Positions 12,601-22,059 of a stretch of 64,000 nucleotides of DNA are shown here, piece after piece. The notes beneath the pieces were generated by a model. That model did no database searches, was not told the origin of the DNA, and was given only the letters and a program-made list of their open reading frames with translations. Location of the stretch: assembly GCA_023515745.1 (NCBI GenBank), contig JALECJ010000020.1:620001-684000 (forward strand), given 5' to 3'. Both the position numbers and the translations under genes were made by a program. This DNA is from Amoeboaphelidium protococcarum (lineage: Eukaryota > Aphelidiomycota > Aphelidea). The number at the start of each line of letters is the position of its first letter. Position 1 is the stretch's first letter.

Positions 12601-14340
12601 GATAACCAGTTTTCCTCATCGAGTGAGTGCCAAACTTACCATCCCTAGATATAACTTTACTGCAGACTTCTTTAAAACGACGCAATACGTAATCGTAAGG
12701 CACAGCCTCTAGTGCTATACCATTGTTGTTAGACAGAGTTTAAAGGCAGTTATAGCTCGGAAATAGAAATCCCTTCTTGAGTTTTATTAGATGAAGGTAG
12801 ACGAGCAGATGTCGGACAGGACACATTGAAGGCACTTCGTTGTCGGCCCATAGAAACAGAGTGACAGGAACTTTGTCAGACTTACCCATTATTGTGAAAG
12901 CGATAGCTTTAACATCGCCAGATGGCGTCACACTCGACATGTTCCAATCAACACAATTAACGTTCTCGCGATCATTAGTAGTGGGAATCTTCAGCTGGGC
13001 TAACTCATGTTCACGCAGAAATAACTTACAGCCAATCAGAACCATGACAAATAGCTGGTAATCAGCTAACTTGTTGTTTGACATACACGCTTCACCAAAA
13101 TCTCTCAGCTCGTAAGGTGTCAACGGACTATCGCCCTCGGGTCTGTAGGCAGCACCAGCGCGAGAGCTCAAACGCTAAGCATTTTGCACTATCTCAGACT
13201 AGGTAGGATCCCCTTTTCGCCACACACACGGATTCATAAGATGACGTCGACATCCATGGTTCACGCCATTCTCTAATTCCGACAAGCAGAGTTTGCAACT
13301 TTCAATAAACTGACCACGATTACCACGCTCCTCGTGCAGAACCGTTATCGCAGTGTTACACTGCTCTACATTCTTTGGATCATTCCAGCCACCCCTACAA
13401 AGCACAACATTGCCAAAGATATCTTTGACAGGATGATCGTCATGGCCAATCAGCTCTTGGTCTGGTGAGAAACGATTGAATCTGATGAAGTTAGCAATTG
13501 TTTCAGGCTTCATAGCAGGACATCCATCAGTGGCTCGATCCAGCAGCATAAGCAGGCTCTCGTAGTCACCAATCAGCTTACAGAAATACTTGAGTCCATT
13601 CCAGTGCTTTTAGTAAGTGGATATCGATCTCTCTGATAACGGCCTGTTGCCCCACAACGGCGTAGCATCGACATTCTACTCCAGCTTGTATCTCGCCAGA
13701 GCATCACGGATACCAGCATTAGCCGCATCCATGTAATCGTCTTCCAGACGATACTAGCGGATGCTTGTTTTCTACTTCTTTACAGAGTCCCTCTTGTTGC
13801 TGACTCGTCTCTTGCGTTCAGCAGCGTAAGCTGCATTTCCAGACAAAGGACGGTTCTCACTGTATGGCTCATCGGCATCATCTTCCTCGTCGGTAGATAC
13901 AGACCCTTCATAGTCTTCCTCCTCTGCAAACATATCAGAATCTAGGCTCTAGACTCCATCGGAGTTAATGGTATTCATTTTACTGCTGAGAGTAACCGTT
14001 TTAGAAGGTTGAAACGGCGTGAAACGCAAGCGAACAATGCGCGTTCTTTGTTGGTTGGAGTTGGTTGAGCTGGTTGAAGTCACTGTTTCTGACGGGCACA
14101 TAATTCCTCAACCAAAATTATTTTTAAAAATATTATATAGATAAAGTCCCTTATCTGAGAAAAATGCCCTGTCCGAAAGCGTTATAGTCAATGGGTCCAC
14201 TACATTATTAATGATGATGAGATGGTGAAACAACAACCTGATCAAATTTAGAAATTACCTTTTATCGCCTCACTGTTACAAAGTGCCACTAGACAGAGAA
14301 CAGTGATACTTAGCCAAAGCAGGATCTAACTGCCCATCAT
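9610..14340 (-). CDS. Type I membrane protein with ectodomain and Gln-rich tail; gene split by recombinase insertion
   Basis: Proposed exons: 14259-14340 (signal peptide MMGSQILLWLSITVLCLVAL, donor GTAATT, phase 1) and 9610-11552 (ectodomain from about VFNHQPCC, one TM WQIIAIAVGAALFVVIVL around 10440-10500, then a basic/Gln-rich cytoplasmic tail to TGA at 9610). Joined length is 674 residues and in frame. The long exon has no ATG before LGMNTSS at about 11,360, although coding-like sequence continues upstream, so it needs a 5' exon. The acceptor used here (GCGAAAG) is not the usual TGTAG, so the exact junction is uncertain. Between the two exons lies a complete tyrosine-recombinase gene. The ectodomain is beta-like with Asn-glycosylation sites; family unknown. 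Confidence 0.55.
11675..13978 (-). mobile_element. Crypton-like tyrosine recombinase gene, intact (767 aa)
   Basis: One continuous ORF from ATG 13978 to TGA 11675 with TAA/TAG as Gln. An acidic Glu/Asp-rich start and a basic patch (about 20-65) precede a core-binding-like helical region (about 115-300, with Cys/His-rich stretch ESCKLCL...HGCRRHLMNPC that could bind zinc). The catalytic domain follows: LREHELAQLK (Arg I, about 322), beta-hairpin Lys in GKSDKVPV, HSMRKTG (H-x-x-R, about 451-454), ARHSTVKH (second His) and SVAYRRD (Tyr, about 488). All catalytic residues are present. A long C-terminal tail (about 500-767) is charged and has no named domain. No transposase, RT or capsid gene accompanies it, as in Cryptons. 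It uses the host's altered code. It could also be a domesticated recombinase. Confidence 0.75.
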
Positions 14341-14658
14341 ATATTAGAATTTATAGCTTATTAGATGATTGAGTATAATTATTATACAAAAATTAAACAA
14401 GCAATAAAAGTGAAGACATTGATGTTGAAATCACACCAACCGCAATGGTTAAAAATAGCATCCAACATACAGTACTTGGTCACTTATAGACATTGATGAT
14501 CAATCATCGCACGCGCGTTGTCTTTTGCTCAATGGTTTTCTCTCTCCTCTCCTTTAGACAGTTGGTTCCACAAAAACTTATCGCACAGCATCTCATTGTC
14601 TAGAATAAGTAATTTGCATCTTTTTTTAGTAGATTTTCAGTTCAAATTGATTGGCATA
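14341..14658. other. Intergenic region upstream of ELOF1
   Basis: Divergent 318-bp gap between the signal-peptide exon and ELOF1. It contains a CpG-rich GCACGCGCGTTG near 14,508, similar to ACGCG-type motifs seen upstream of other genes here. No ORF of interest. Confidence 0.4.
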
Positions 14659-15480
14659 ATGGGAAAGAGAAAGAGTACTAGAGCGCCAGTCAAGAGGTAA
14701 AAGTAGACGCTGGACAAAACATTCACCTGTCTATTTTGCAATCATGAAAGTGCTATTGCTGTGAGGATTGTCAAAGATCAACAGATTGGCACGGTAAACT
14801 GCCGAATGTGTGGAGTGAATTGGTCATGTAAGATCACACCTCTCGATGAAGCGATTGATGTATATGCCAATTGGGTGGATGCGTGTGAAGATGCGCAATA
14901 ATAATAACATCTGCAATAGCCTATAGAATAGTTTATCAGAGGAGGTGGAGCACCGTCTGTATAGTAGCAGTAAAAGTCTCTCTTATAAAAGTATAGCAAT
15001 GGACCATAGTAGTCTGCAGGTAGAGCATAAGTATAATCTTAACAGAAATCTGCTCTTGGTTCTGGCAATAAATAGCAGTCCAAATAATAGAACAATAAGC
15101 CAATATAAAAGCGAAATAGAAGCGACTCTGTGGATTCATTTGTCACTAATGATAGCGACGATGATGGCGAGTTTGGTCAAGATGCCGGCGAAGATGGATC
15201 GGATATTGATGAGGTTTCCATTCAAGGTGGCTCTGGAGGAGAAGAAGAAGAAGAGGCAGAAGAAGCTGTGGAAACTGAGGAGGAATCTGAGGGTGACGAT
15301 GACAATGATCAGGCTATTGCACAAAGTAGAAAGTTAGTGTCGTCTAAACTTGGAGACAGGCCATGGCAGAAGCTGTCAGATGATGACGATTCAAGGTAGC
15401 AATCGGCAGACAATATTCAGCCAGAGTCTTCCAATATTCCAAAGAGACGCGCCATTATTAGTGATGATGACGACGACTGA
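14659..15480 (+). CDS. ELOF1: Transcription elongation factor ELOF1/Elf1 with long acidic tail
   Basis: 273 residues. The first about 85 match the Elf1 zinc-ribbon family: MGKRKSTRAPVKR, then CLFC...CRMC (four-Cys zinc site), VNWSCKITPL, DVYANWVDACE. ELOF1 binds RNA polymerase II and helps it through chromatin and during transcription-coupled repair. The family is usually about 80-85 residues, with acidic tails in some fungi. Here the tail is about 190 residues: first Gln-rich (mostly TAG/TAA codons), then strongly acidic, ending in an Asp run before TGA. ATG chosen because it starts the conserved MGKRK motif. Confidence 0.93.
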
Positions 15481-15678
15481 ATAAGATTAACATTTTGCAT
15501 TTATTTGTGTTGTTTATATCCAGTATAATCAATGAACATTAAAGCAGCAAATTAACAGTGCCGTTATCGTAATTATCGCGTACCAGAACACTTAATAAGT
15601 TTAGCTGTTTTCACCAAACTATAGCTTTATGGAATCTCTCAGTAAGTAAAACTGATCATACTATCTTCAGATTATAAA

Positions 15679-16908
15679 ATGGGCAATGCAAGACAGAGAA
15701 GAAGTATTTCTCTCGTATTTACAATAATTCTAGTAGTTGGGATGCTTGTCACTGGCACTGCGAACACGCTATTAAACAAATTCCAGGATAAGCAATGTGT
15801 CCGAGATTGTAACAATGGCGACAGTAAACCAATCTACTATGGCCAACCAGTCTGGCAGACTTTGACTGTATTTTTTGGTAATTTTCTGTGCATGCTCGTT
15901 TATCTCTTTAATAATATATGGTCTGGGCTACATAAGCAGAAATAATCGGTTTGCAATGATGATTTAGATGATGCCGCTCCTTTGATTAATGCCATCAATG
16001 ACGATGCTACTTTTCAAGATCAGGTGTCAGTTAAAGACGATGATTCTGTAAAGACTATGCTACGTAAAGAGCTGACTGGACATTTGTGTTTGTTATTGTG
16101 GCTGCCGACGGTATGCGATATCGTTGCCACGACTCTGGTTAATGTTGGCTTGCTTGCCGTTGCTGCCTCAGTGTATTCCATGTTGCGTGGATCTGTTGTC
16201 ATCTTCACGGGGGCGTTATCATTCCTTTTTTTACGAGTTAAATTGTCTCTTTATCGCATAATTGCTCTTTTAACTGTCATGCTTGGTGTTTCATTGGTCG
16301 GACTGGCTCCATTGTTATTTCAAGAGGCTAATGATGAGGCTTAGACTTAACATGAATCATTTTTGAATCCTGCAATTGGAGTCGTGTTCATAATTTGTGC
16401 CTAATAATCTGCGGCATTGTAGTTTGTTATTGAAGAGTAGATCCTGCTCAAGTATTCTGCTCCTCCTATAAAGTTAATCGGTTTAGAGGGAACGTTTGGT
16501 CTTATCACTCTACTGTTCCTGATGCCTCTTCTCCACTTCACCTTTGGGAAGGACACTGGTGGATACTTTGATCTGGTGACTGGATACGAATAATTAGTAT
16601 CTGATCCCAAGATCTGGGGCACAAGCATTGGGTGTGCTGTGTCTGTGGCCTTGTTCAACTGTTTCGGCCTGAACGTGACGCGTTTTATCTCTGCCACCTC
16701 ACGAACAACTATCGATACGTGTAGAACTCTGTTCATCTGGCTTGTTAGTCTGGCTCTATCGTGGGAAGACTTCATATGGTTGCAAGTCATTGGTTTTGCT
16801 CTCATGATCTATGGAACGTTTGTATTTAATAGTGTTATACCGCTGGTTCCTACAAGTATCACTCGGCTACTTTTCAGTCGAAGGCAGTCGTTGTAAAATT
16901 AATAATGA
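15679..16908 (+). CDS. Drug/metabolite-superfamily transporter, SLC35F6-like
   Basis: 409 residues with about nine or ten hydrophobic segments. TM1 (about 10-30: SISLVFTIILVVGMLVTGT, followed by NTLLNKFQD) resembles SLC35F6/C2orf18 proteins, as do SMLRGSVVIFTGALSFLFLR in the middle and the C-terminal NVTRFISATSRTTIDTCRT plus VIGFALMIYGTFVFN. The loop between TM2 and TM3 is acidic. Members are predicted nucleotide-sugar or metabolite transporters of endomembranes or lysosomes; substrate unknown. Ends with three codons TAA-TAA-TGA, of which only TGA is stop. Confidence 0.75.
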
Positions 16909-17043
16909 AAGTTAGTTTATTTCTAAAACACCTTCAAATTTGGTCTTTATTTTGTTCAATTTAATCGGAATTGGGGGACGTTTTAAGTCATAATCAATTG
17001 TTGTTCATCTTCATTCATCCTAAATTGACGACCATATCATTTA

Positions 17044-18192
17044 ATGGGCGATAGAATTAGCATAACTATTTCGGAAGATCTTAGGTTCGTGCCCAAGGAA
17101 TTCTTGAAAGAGTGGATAGATGGCGGCTTCATTGAGAGCAAGCAATGTCTTAAAATTTGGGATCAAGTGCAGCATCTTGTTTAAGATCAATCTCAAGTTG
17201 GTTTATATTTAGCTGGACCGATGGGTGTTGGAAAAAGCGCGATAATGTATTATGTGGTGCATAGGGCGCGTCAGCTTGGATGGTTTGTCGTTTATATTCC
17301 GCGGTGCGATGACTGGCTGAGTTAAAGCCTTGGGTCTCCAGCAGATTGGTACGCATACTTCTTCGATGCTGTACTTGCCGGTCTGCAAAGTACTACTGCT
17401 GCCATTCAACAAAAGTACAAGTATTGCATTCCGTCCGGTAATCGCGTCTCATGGATTGACGCTTTAATCGACTATAATCTGTCGCACGAATATTTTATGC
17501 GGCTATTTGATATGTTTTGTGAAGACATTGTTGTGGAACAAGCCGTCGAAGTCATTTTGGCGTTTGATGAAGTGCAAGCTTTGTTTGTGGATGGCGTGCA
17601 ATTAATTCGTGCCCAGTAACCATTCTCAATAATTGATTGGGGAATGAATTATAAGCGAGGATGTATCTTCGTGACGGTCAGTGCTGATTTGCCTTATTGT
17701 CTTTAACTTGGATCTGGTCATGAATAGTTTGTCAGTCATATTTGTGGGCTTACTGATGATGAAGTCAAGTCTTGGTTTTAAACGCCTCAGTTTGCACAGA
17801 TAGCTCAAAATCTTGACTTTGCTGAAGAATTGATCCCTGAGATTCGCAGTATTACTGGAAATATTCCGCGTGAGCTATTGATTTTAGGTAAAGACTTTGG
17901 TGACCTCAATTCCAGTCTTCGCTACATTATTGAACAGTATTCTGTGTCGCGACGTTCGCTATATCTGTAGCGTTTCTATGAATTTGAAGTTAACCACCCT
18001 GAAATAGTCTAACGTGTGCTAAACTCTCTCGTTAACCTAATTGCGCAAGTACACATTAATTCAGATGAATTTGACCTTCGATTCTTAGATACTGGTTTAG
18101 TATATATAGATGGCGGTCGTGTGAAACCACTCAACTCTAATGCGACCAATCTTTTATTGAAAATAATCAATTTAGAGGGCAAAATGAAGTGA
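17044..18192 (+). CDS. P-loop NTPase of Crinkler/RHS type, N-terminal part
   Basis: 382 residues to TGA 18190. After an N-terminal FVPKEFLKEW stretch come Walker A GPMGVGKSA (about 58-66) and Walker B VILAFDEVQALF (about 175-186), then HICGLTDDEV and GNIPREL. This pattern matches the AAA+-like NTPase of the Crinkler/retrotransposon-hot-spot (CR-RHS) proteins, as I know them from stramenopiles, chytrids, amoebae and trypanosomes. A typical member continues past the point where this frame stops, and the continuation is seen in another frame (18075-18503). So it is either a recent frameshift pseudogene or an uncorrected one-base indel. Confidence 0.6.
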
Positions 18193-18503
18193 ACAGTGTA
18201 ATGCTTTGCGAACTACCAAAGTTGCAAAGTGGCAATATAAGTCAGGTCGGTTTGGCATTCGAGATATTGCTTATCCTCAAAGTTCTGACATCTAACGGAG
18301 GATCGTTACATAGAAGTATTATAGTTTTGCTTTTGCTTTTGTCAAAGAGCGGTGTCCGTAAAACTTGGACATTTCCTTGCCTTGCCCTGTTCAAGAAGGA
18401 GGAATTTGTTTGGTTTAAAGTTGTGAATATAGATTGTTTTAAAGGCATATTCCAAGAGAATCGCGTAAAAAAGCTTTGCGTAGCAAGAAACAATCATTAC
18501 TGA
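18075..18503 (+). pseudogene. Frame-shifted C-terminal continuation of the Crinkler/RHS-like gene
   Basis: Frame 0 is open from 18075 to TGA 18501. It overlaps the end of the previous ORF and carries ISQVGLAFEILLILKVL, the sort of G-x-FE helix found after the NTPase in RHS proteins, then a stretch rich in Phe/Lys. The two pieces would join with one frame change between about 18,130 and 18,190. A short intron there is possible but no good GTAAG/TGTAG pair is seen. Confidence 0.45.
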
Positions 18504-18886
18504 ATGAATATAGCATCATTGACTTTAAGTATTAATGCTCATTCAGTTACTTAATTTGCATTATATATGTATTTACCTCTCTATTTCAAATGGACCATTT
18601 AATTTAATATTCGACCACCATTAATAGGATCAGCCTGGAATGAGACAAATCTAAAATCTTTCCGCATGAGGAAGTAAAATATGGCGAGAAACACACACAG
18701 ACACGCCGCCGCTTCCCCTTATTCTCTCTCTCTTTCTCTCTTTCTATCGTTCTCATTGATTTGGCCAAGTAGTCTGTAAAAGGAGACTGTTATTGCGTTT
18801 ATTATCACTGCAACTCCTCTCTCATCTTTAGTGGTACTGTTGAATTACCGAATTGGACATTAAGAACAATATATCGAGGAGTGGAA
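18504..18886. other. Intergenic region with CT-rich tract
   Basis: 383 bp. It holds a pyrimidine tract (CTCTCTCTCTTTCTC near 18,722-18,745) about 140 bp before the CAF1 start, possibly promoter-associated, and nothing else that I can support. Confidence 0.35.
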
Positions 18887-20035
18887 ATGTCATAATCATT
18901 TCTGAAGCTTTTAAATAAAGACTGCCAGTACATCATCAAGGATGTGTGGGCTGAGAACTTGGAGGAGGAAATGAAGAATATTGCCCAGATTGTACAGGAC
19001 TATCCGTACGTGGCTATGGATACTGAGTTCCCGGGAGTTGTCGCTCGACCTTTGGGAAATTTCAAGACTGCCCAGGATTATTTGTACTAGACACTGCGAT
19101 GTAATGTGGACCTTCTTAATCTCATCCAGCTGGGACTTACATTCGCTGATGAGCAGGGCCGGTTGCCGCCAACTGTGTGCACCTGGCAGTTTAATTTCAA
19201 ATTTAACCTGGCCGAGGATATGTACGCCAATGATAGTATAGAGCTCCTGCAAAAGAGTGGTATAGACTTTTAGAAATTCTCTGTAGATGGAATTAATCCC
19301 ACCGTATTCTCTGAGCTCATGATAACCTCTGGCCTCGTACTGTTGGATGAAGTCAAGTGGATATCGTTCCATTCTAGCTATGATTTTGCGTATTTGATCA
19401 AAGTTCTCTCTGGCTACGGTACACCTGATAATAATGGATACCACGGCTAGTTAAAGTAGAATGGACTTGGTAAGACTGAATCGGAGTTCTTTGACGTGCT
19501 CAGGCTCTGGTTTCCGTGTATCTATGACATCAAGTATCTGATGAGGAGTTGCAAGAATCTCAAGGGTGGTCTCTAGGACGTGGCGGATGAGCTGAAAGTG
19601 GAGAGAGTTGGCCCACAGCATCAGGCTGGAAGTGATTCTCTGCTCACTGCTCTAACCTTTTTTTAGATGCGAAAGACGTATTTCAAAGGATAGATTGATG
19701 ACTAAAAGTACCTCGGCAACCTGTATGGACTTGGATCAAATACTCAGTATATACCAGACTCATCCCTGCTTGGATCTCAGTCATCGCTAGCTTCCATATA
19801 GACCACAGAGTCATTGTAGTAGTAGCAGTATCAGGATTCGTCACTTTAATCTTCGTAATCCAGTCAATAGTCGTAATAACTATAATACAACAATGTGGCG
19901 AAGCATATTCATAATCTCATAGCAGAAACTTATGATCCCAACGCCAAAATTGGACCAACTGGAATTGCATCAACTGCCACTGCGAACGACATTGCTATCA
20001 ACGTCATTTCTGGAATGTCAATGAATTACCAATGA
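18887..20035 (+). CDS. CNOT7: CCR4-NOT deadenylase CAF1 (CNOT7/Pop2)
   Basis: 382 residues. DEDD nuclease family: [14 protein letters not shown] supplies Asp/Glu (about 43-46), [11 protein letters not shown] the second Asp, and [13 protein letters not shown] the His and last Asp. [13 protein letters not shown] and [14 protein letters not shown] are classic CAF1 blocks. The conserved domain ends near 265; a Ser/Gln-rich tail of about 115 residues follows, with Gln mostly from TAG/TAA. CAF1 shortens mRNA poly(A) tails in the cytoplasm. CNOT4 of the same complex is encoded at 39357-41042, though not adjacent. ATG at 18887 precedes the family's usual [12 protein letters not shown] start. Confidence 0.95.
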
Positions 20036-20293
20036 TTGATTGTTCTTTGATATATATAGTTTGTACTTTGTCTCTAATCGCTTTTTGTTGCTGTTATAGT
20101 AGTCTATGTTTTTATATATTGTCCTTAATTGGTTGGGAATTGGTTAATTAAAAAAAAGTTTGGAGTCCAATGTTCAATCTGTCCATCCCACACGTAGATA
20201 GTAGAATTGACAGACTAATATAGCCACTTAGTAAACAGGCTATAAAGTACATAAATCATACATTGTATACATATATTTCAGTTCAGAAGTGGT

Positions 20294-21256
20294 TCATATC
20301 AATTCACGGTCAATCAGAGTGTTTAGCTGCGTGGACGCCTCAAAGACTTTGAGCAAGTGCAACAACTCACGACATTAAGTAATTTGACGACGTGGCGTAT
20401 AGTCCTTTCCATCACCAGCATTATACGCCGCCTTCATTACAGACGATACAAATTAAAAAGCACGCTCAGTAGAATCTTAATCTTGTGATGCGCCTCCATC
20501 TCTCACTCCGGCAACATTCATTTCATTGTCATAATTATTTCTGAGTGACTTTTAATGAAGCTGCACCTACTTGTGGAATTAACGCAATGAATCAAGTCTA
20601 GATTACAATAATTCAACCTCATCCACTCGCGATGACATTAAATCTCTAATGGCAATCTTTTCTGCAATGTCATTACTACAATAATCCCCTGTGTTCTATA
20701 CCACCACATCCAATTAAGACTATAATGTTAGTTAACTACGCGTCATGATTAAGCCATCCTATGATAGTAACTTGGTATCAAGTGAGAGTCCATCTCTGCT
20801 AGAGAATTAGCAATTTATAAACAGTAAAGGTTATTGTACTTTGGCCTTTGAATAATTCATTATAATACCGGCAAGCTCTTAAATAAGTTTACTGTCCACT
20901 GAATAATTCTTAATATCATCAGTGGATAAAGTGGGACATGAGTATAGGCCAAGAACTGTCAGCGATTCATTGTGTTGCAGGTGAAAGTCAATTATACTTT
21001 AACAAGTAGCACGCCATTATTCACTAGGCTCTATATTATCTTTATCACCAGTTTTGCATGGAAGTTGAAAGCAAGCTGTAACTTGATATTAATCAGAATC
21101 TTAATCCAGCACATTGCCAAGCAGTACTCCAAGACAGCGATTATTACTCTCACTCTCAGCATTCTTAGAGTCAATATTATTAGCCTGCACATACTGTAAA
21201 TGATTACTAATCTCAAAAAGAACCTGAGGAGATACTACAACTTGGGGCACTGACAT
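20294..21256 (-). CDS. EIF3F: Eukaryotic initiation factor 3 subunit F (MPN domain)
   Basis: 320 residues, fully hidden under the standard code because it holds many TAA/TAG codons. N-terminus: VVVSPQVLFEISNHL, RCLGVLLGNVLD and VTACFQLPCK, the eIF3f-type MPN start, followed by IDFHLQHNESLTVLGLYSCP, corresponding to the conserved NE-(L)-x-(L/V)-GWY block. It lacks the JAMM zinc histidines, as eIF3f does. The C-terminal half is helical (LQSRLDSLRQF...FVSSVMKAAYNAG). It is part of the eIF3 scaffold on the 40S ribosome. CSN6 or Rpn8 are the alternatives; the 320-residue length and order favour eIF3f. Start ATG 21256, stop TGA 20294. Confidence 0.78.
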
Positions 21257-21540
21257 TATAAAAGTTGATGATCCTATTCTAATACAATCTTCCTAATTAT
21301 TAATTAAAGACTTCAAGCGGAAGAAACGAACGATGGAAAACTTGAGAGCTTTGCCTAACAGAGTTTATTCAAAGCGCGTCTTTGGATTTTATCTTTTCAT
21401 CACTGTGTTTTTTACAAGCGAAACGTTCGAATTATAGATTGTAGATATCTGAATAACAATCAAAGTGCCATGAAGAAGTAAGACTTGCACTGTTTATAAT
21501 GTATCTAAAATAGTTTTCAATTTTCTATTATTATATATAA

Positions 21541-21846
21541 ATGTGTAGAGATATCCCAATGAGATTGAAGAATAACGCGTCATCCTCAGGTGTAATTGGA
21601 GGAGCGCGACGGTCTGGATAGAAAGGCGGAGTTAAAGGCGGTAAATAGTAATAACAGTGCGGTGCTGAGATGGACGCTCTGTTCTAGTGCTGGAAATCGC
21701 ATAGTGTGGACAGTGCATCGTGTGCTCTGTTAGCTCAAAGTTTGCAGCGGTGCCTCAACACAGTTTAATCTACTCCGGCCGTTGATAATGAGCGATTAAA
21801 CGCGTACCTTCATAAGGTATTTCTAAAAACTGGTCCATTGCCTTGA
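21541..21846 (+). CDS. Twin CX9C protein, mitochondrial ribosomal mS37/CHCHD1-like
   Basis: 101 residues. The CHCH fold is exact: C-GAEMDALFQ-C (CX9C, about 40-50), then C-ALLAQSLQR-C (CX9C, about 61-71), with EM...L..CW between them as in CHCHD1/Mrp10. The N-terminus is basic (KNNASSSGVIGGARRSGQKGG). In animals and fungi the family is a small mitoribosomal subunit protein imported through the Mia40 route. This also shows that the organism has mitochondria. Gln codons are TAG/TAA; stop TGA at 21844. Confidence 0.7.
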
Positions 21847-22059
21847 AGTATATTAAATAGAGTATTGTTGTTTGAGCTCTTACACTTATCTTCATCTTAA
21901 AACTGGAATTAGAAAAATCTGAAGCTGTAACACAATTCACAACTATTAAATACATTATTCATCGTCATTTCATCCTTATTACATCTCAACATCAAATTTT
22001 TATCCACATTCCAATTTAACAACATTCAAAATTAACCATTAATTACCAACATATCAAGA

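Noticed and set aside
13979-14258. Terminal inverted repeats for the recombinase element
   Set aside because: Short GTTTCAACC/GTTTTCAACC similarities exist on both sides but in direct orientation and too short to call ends.
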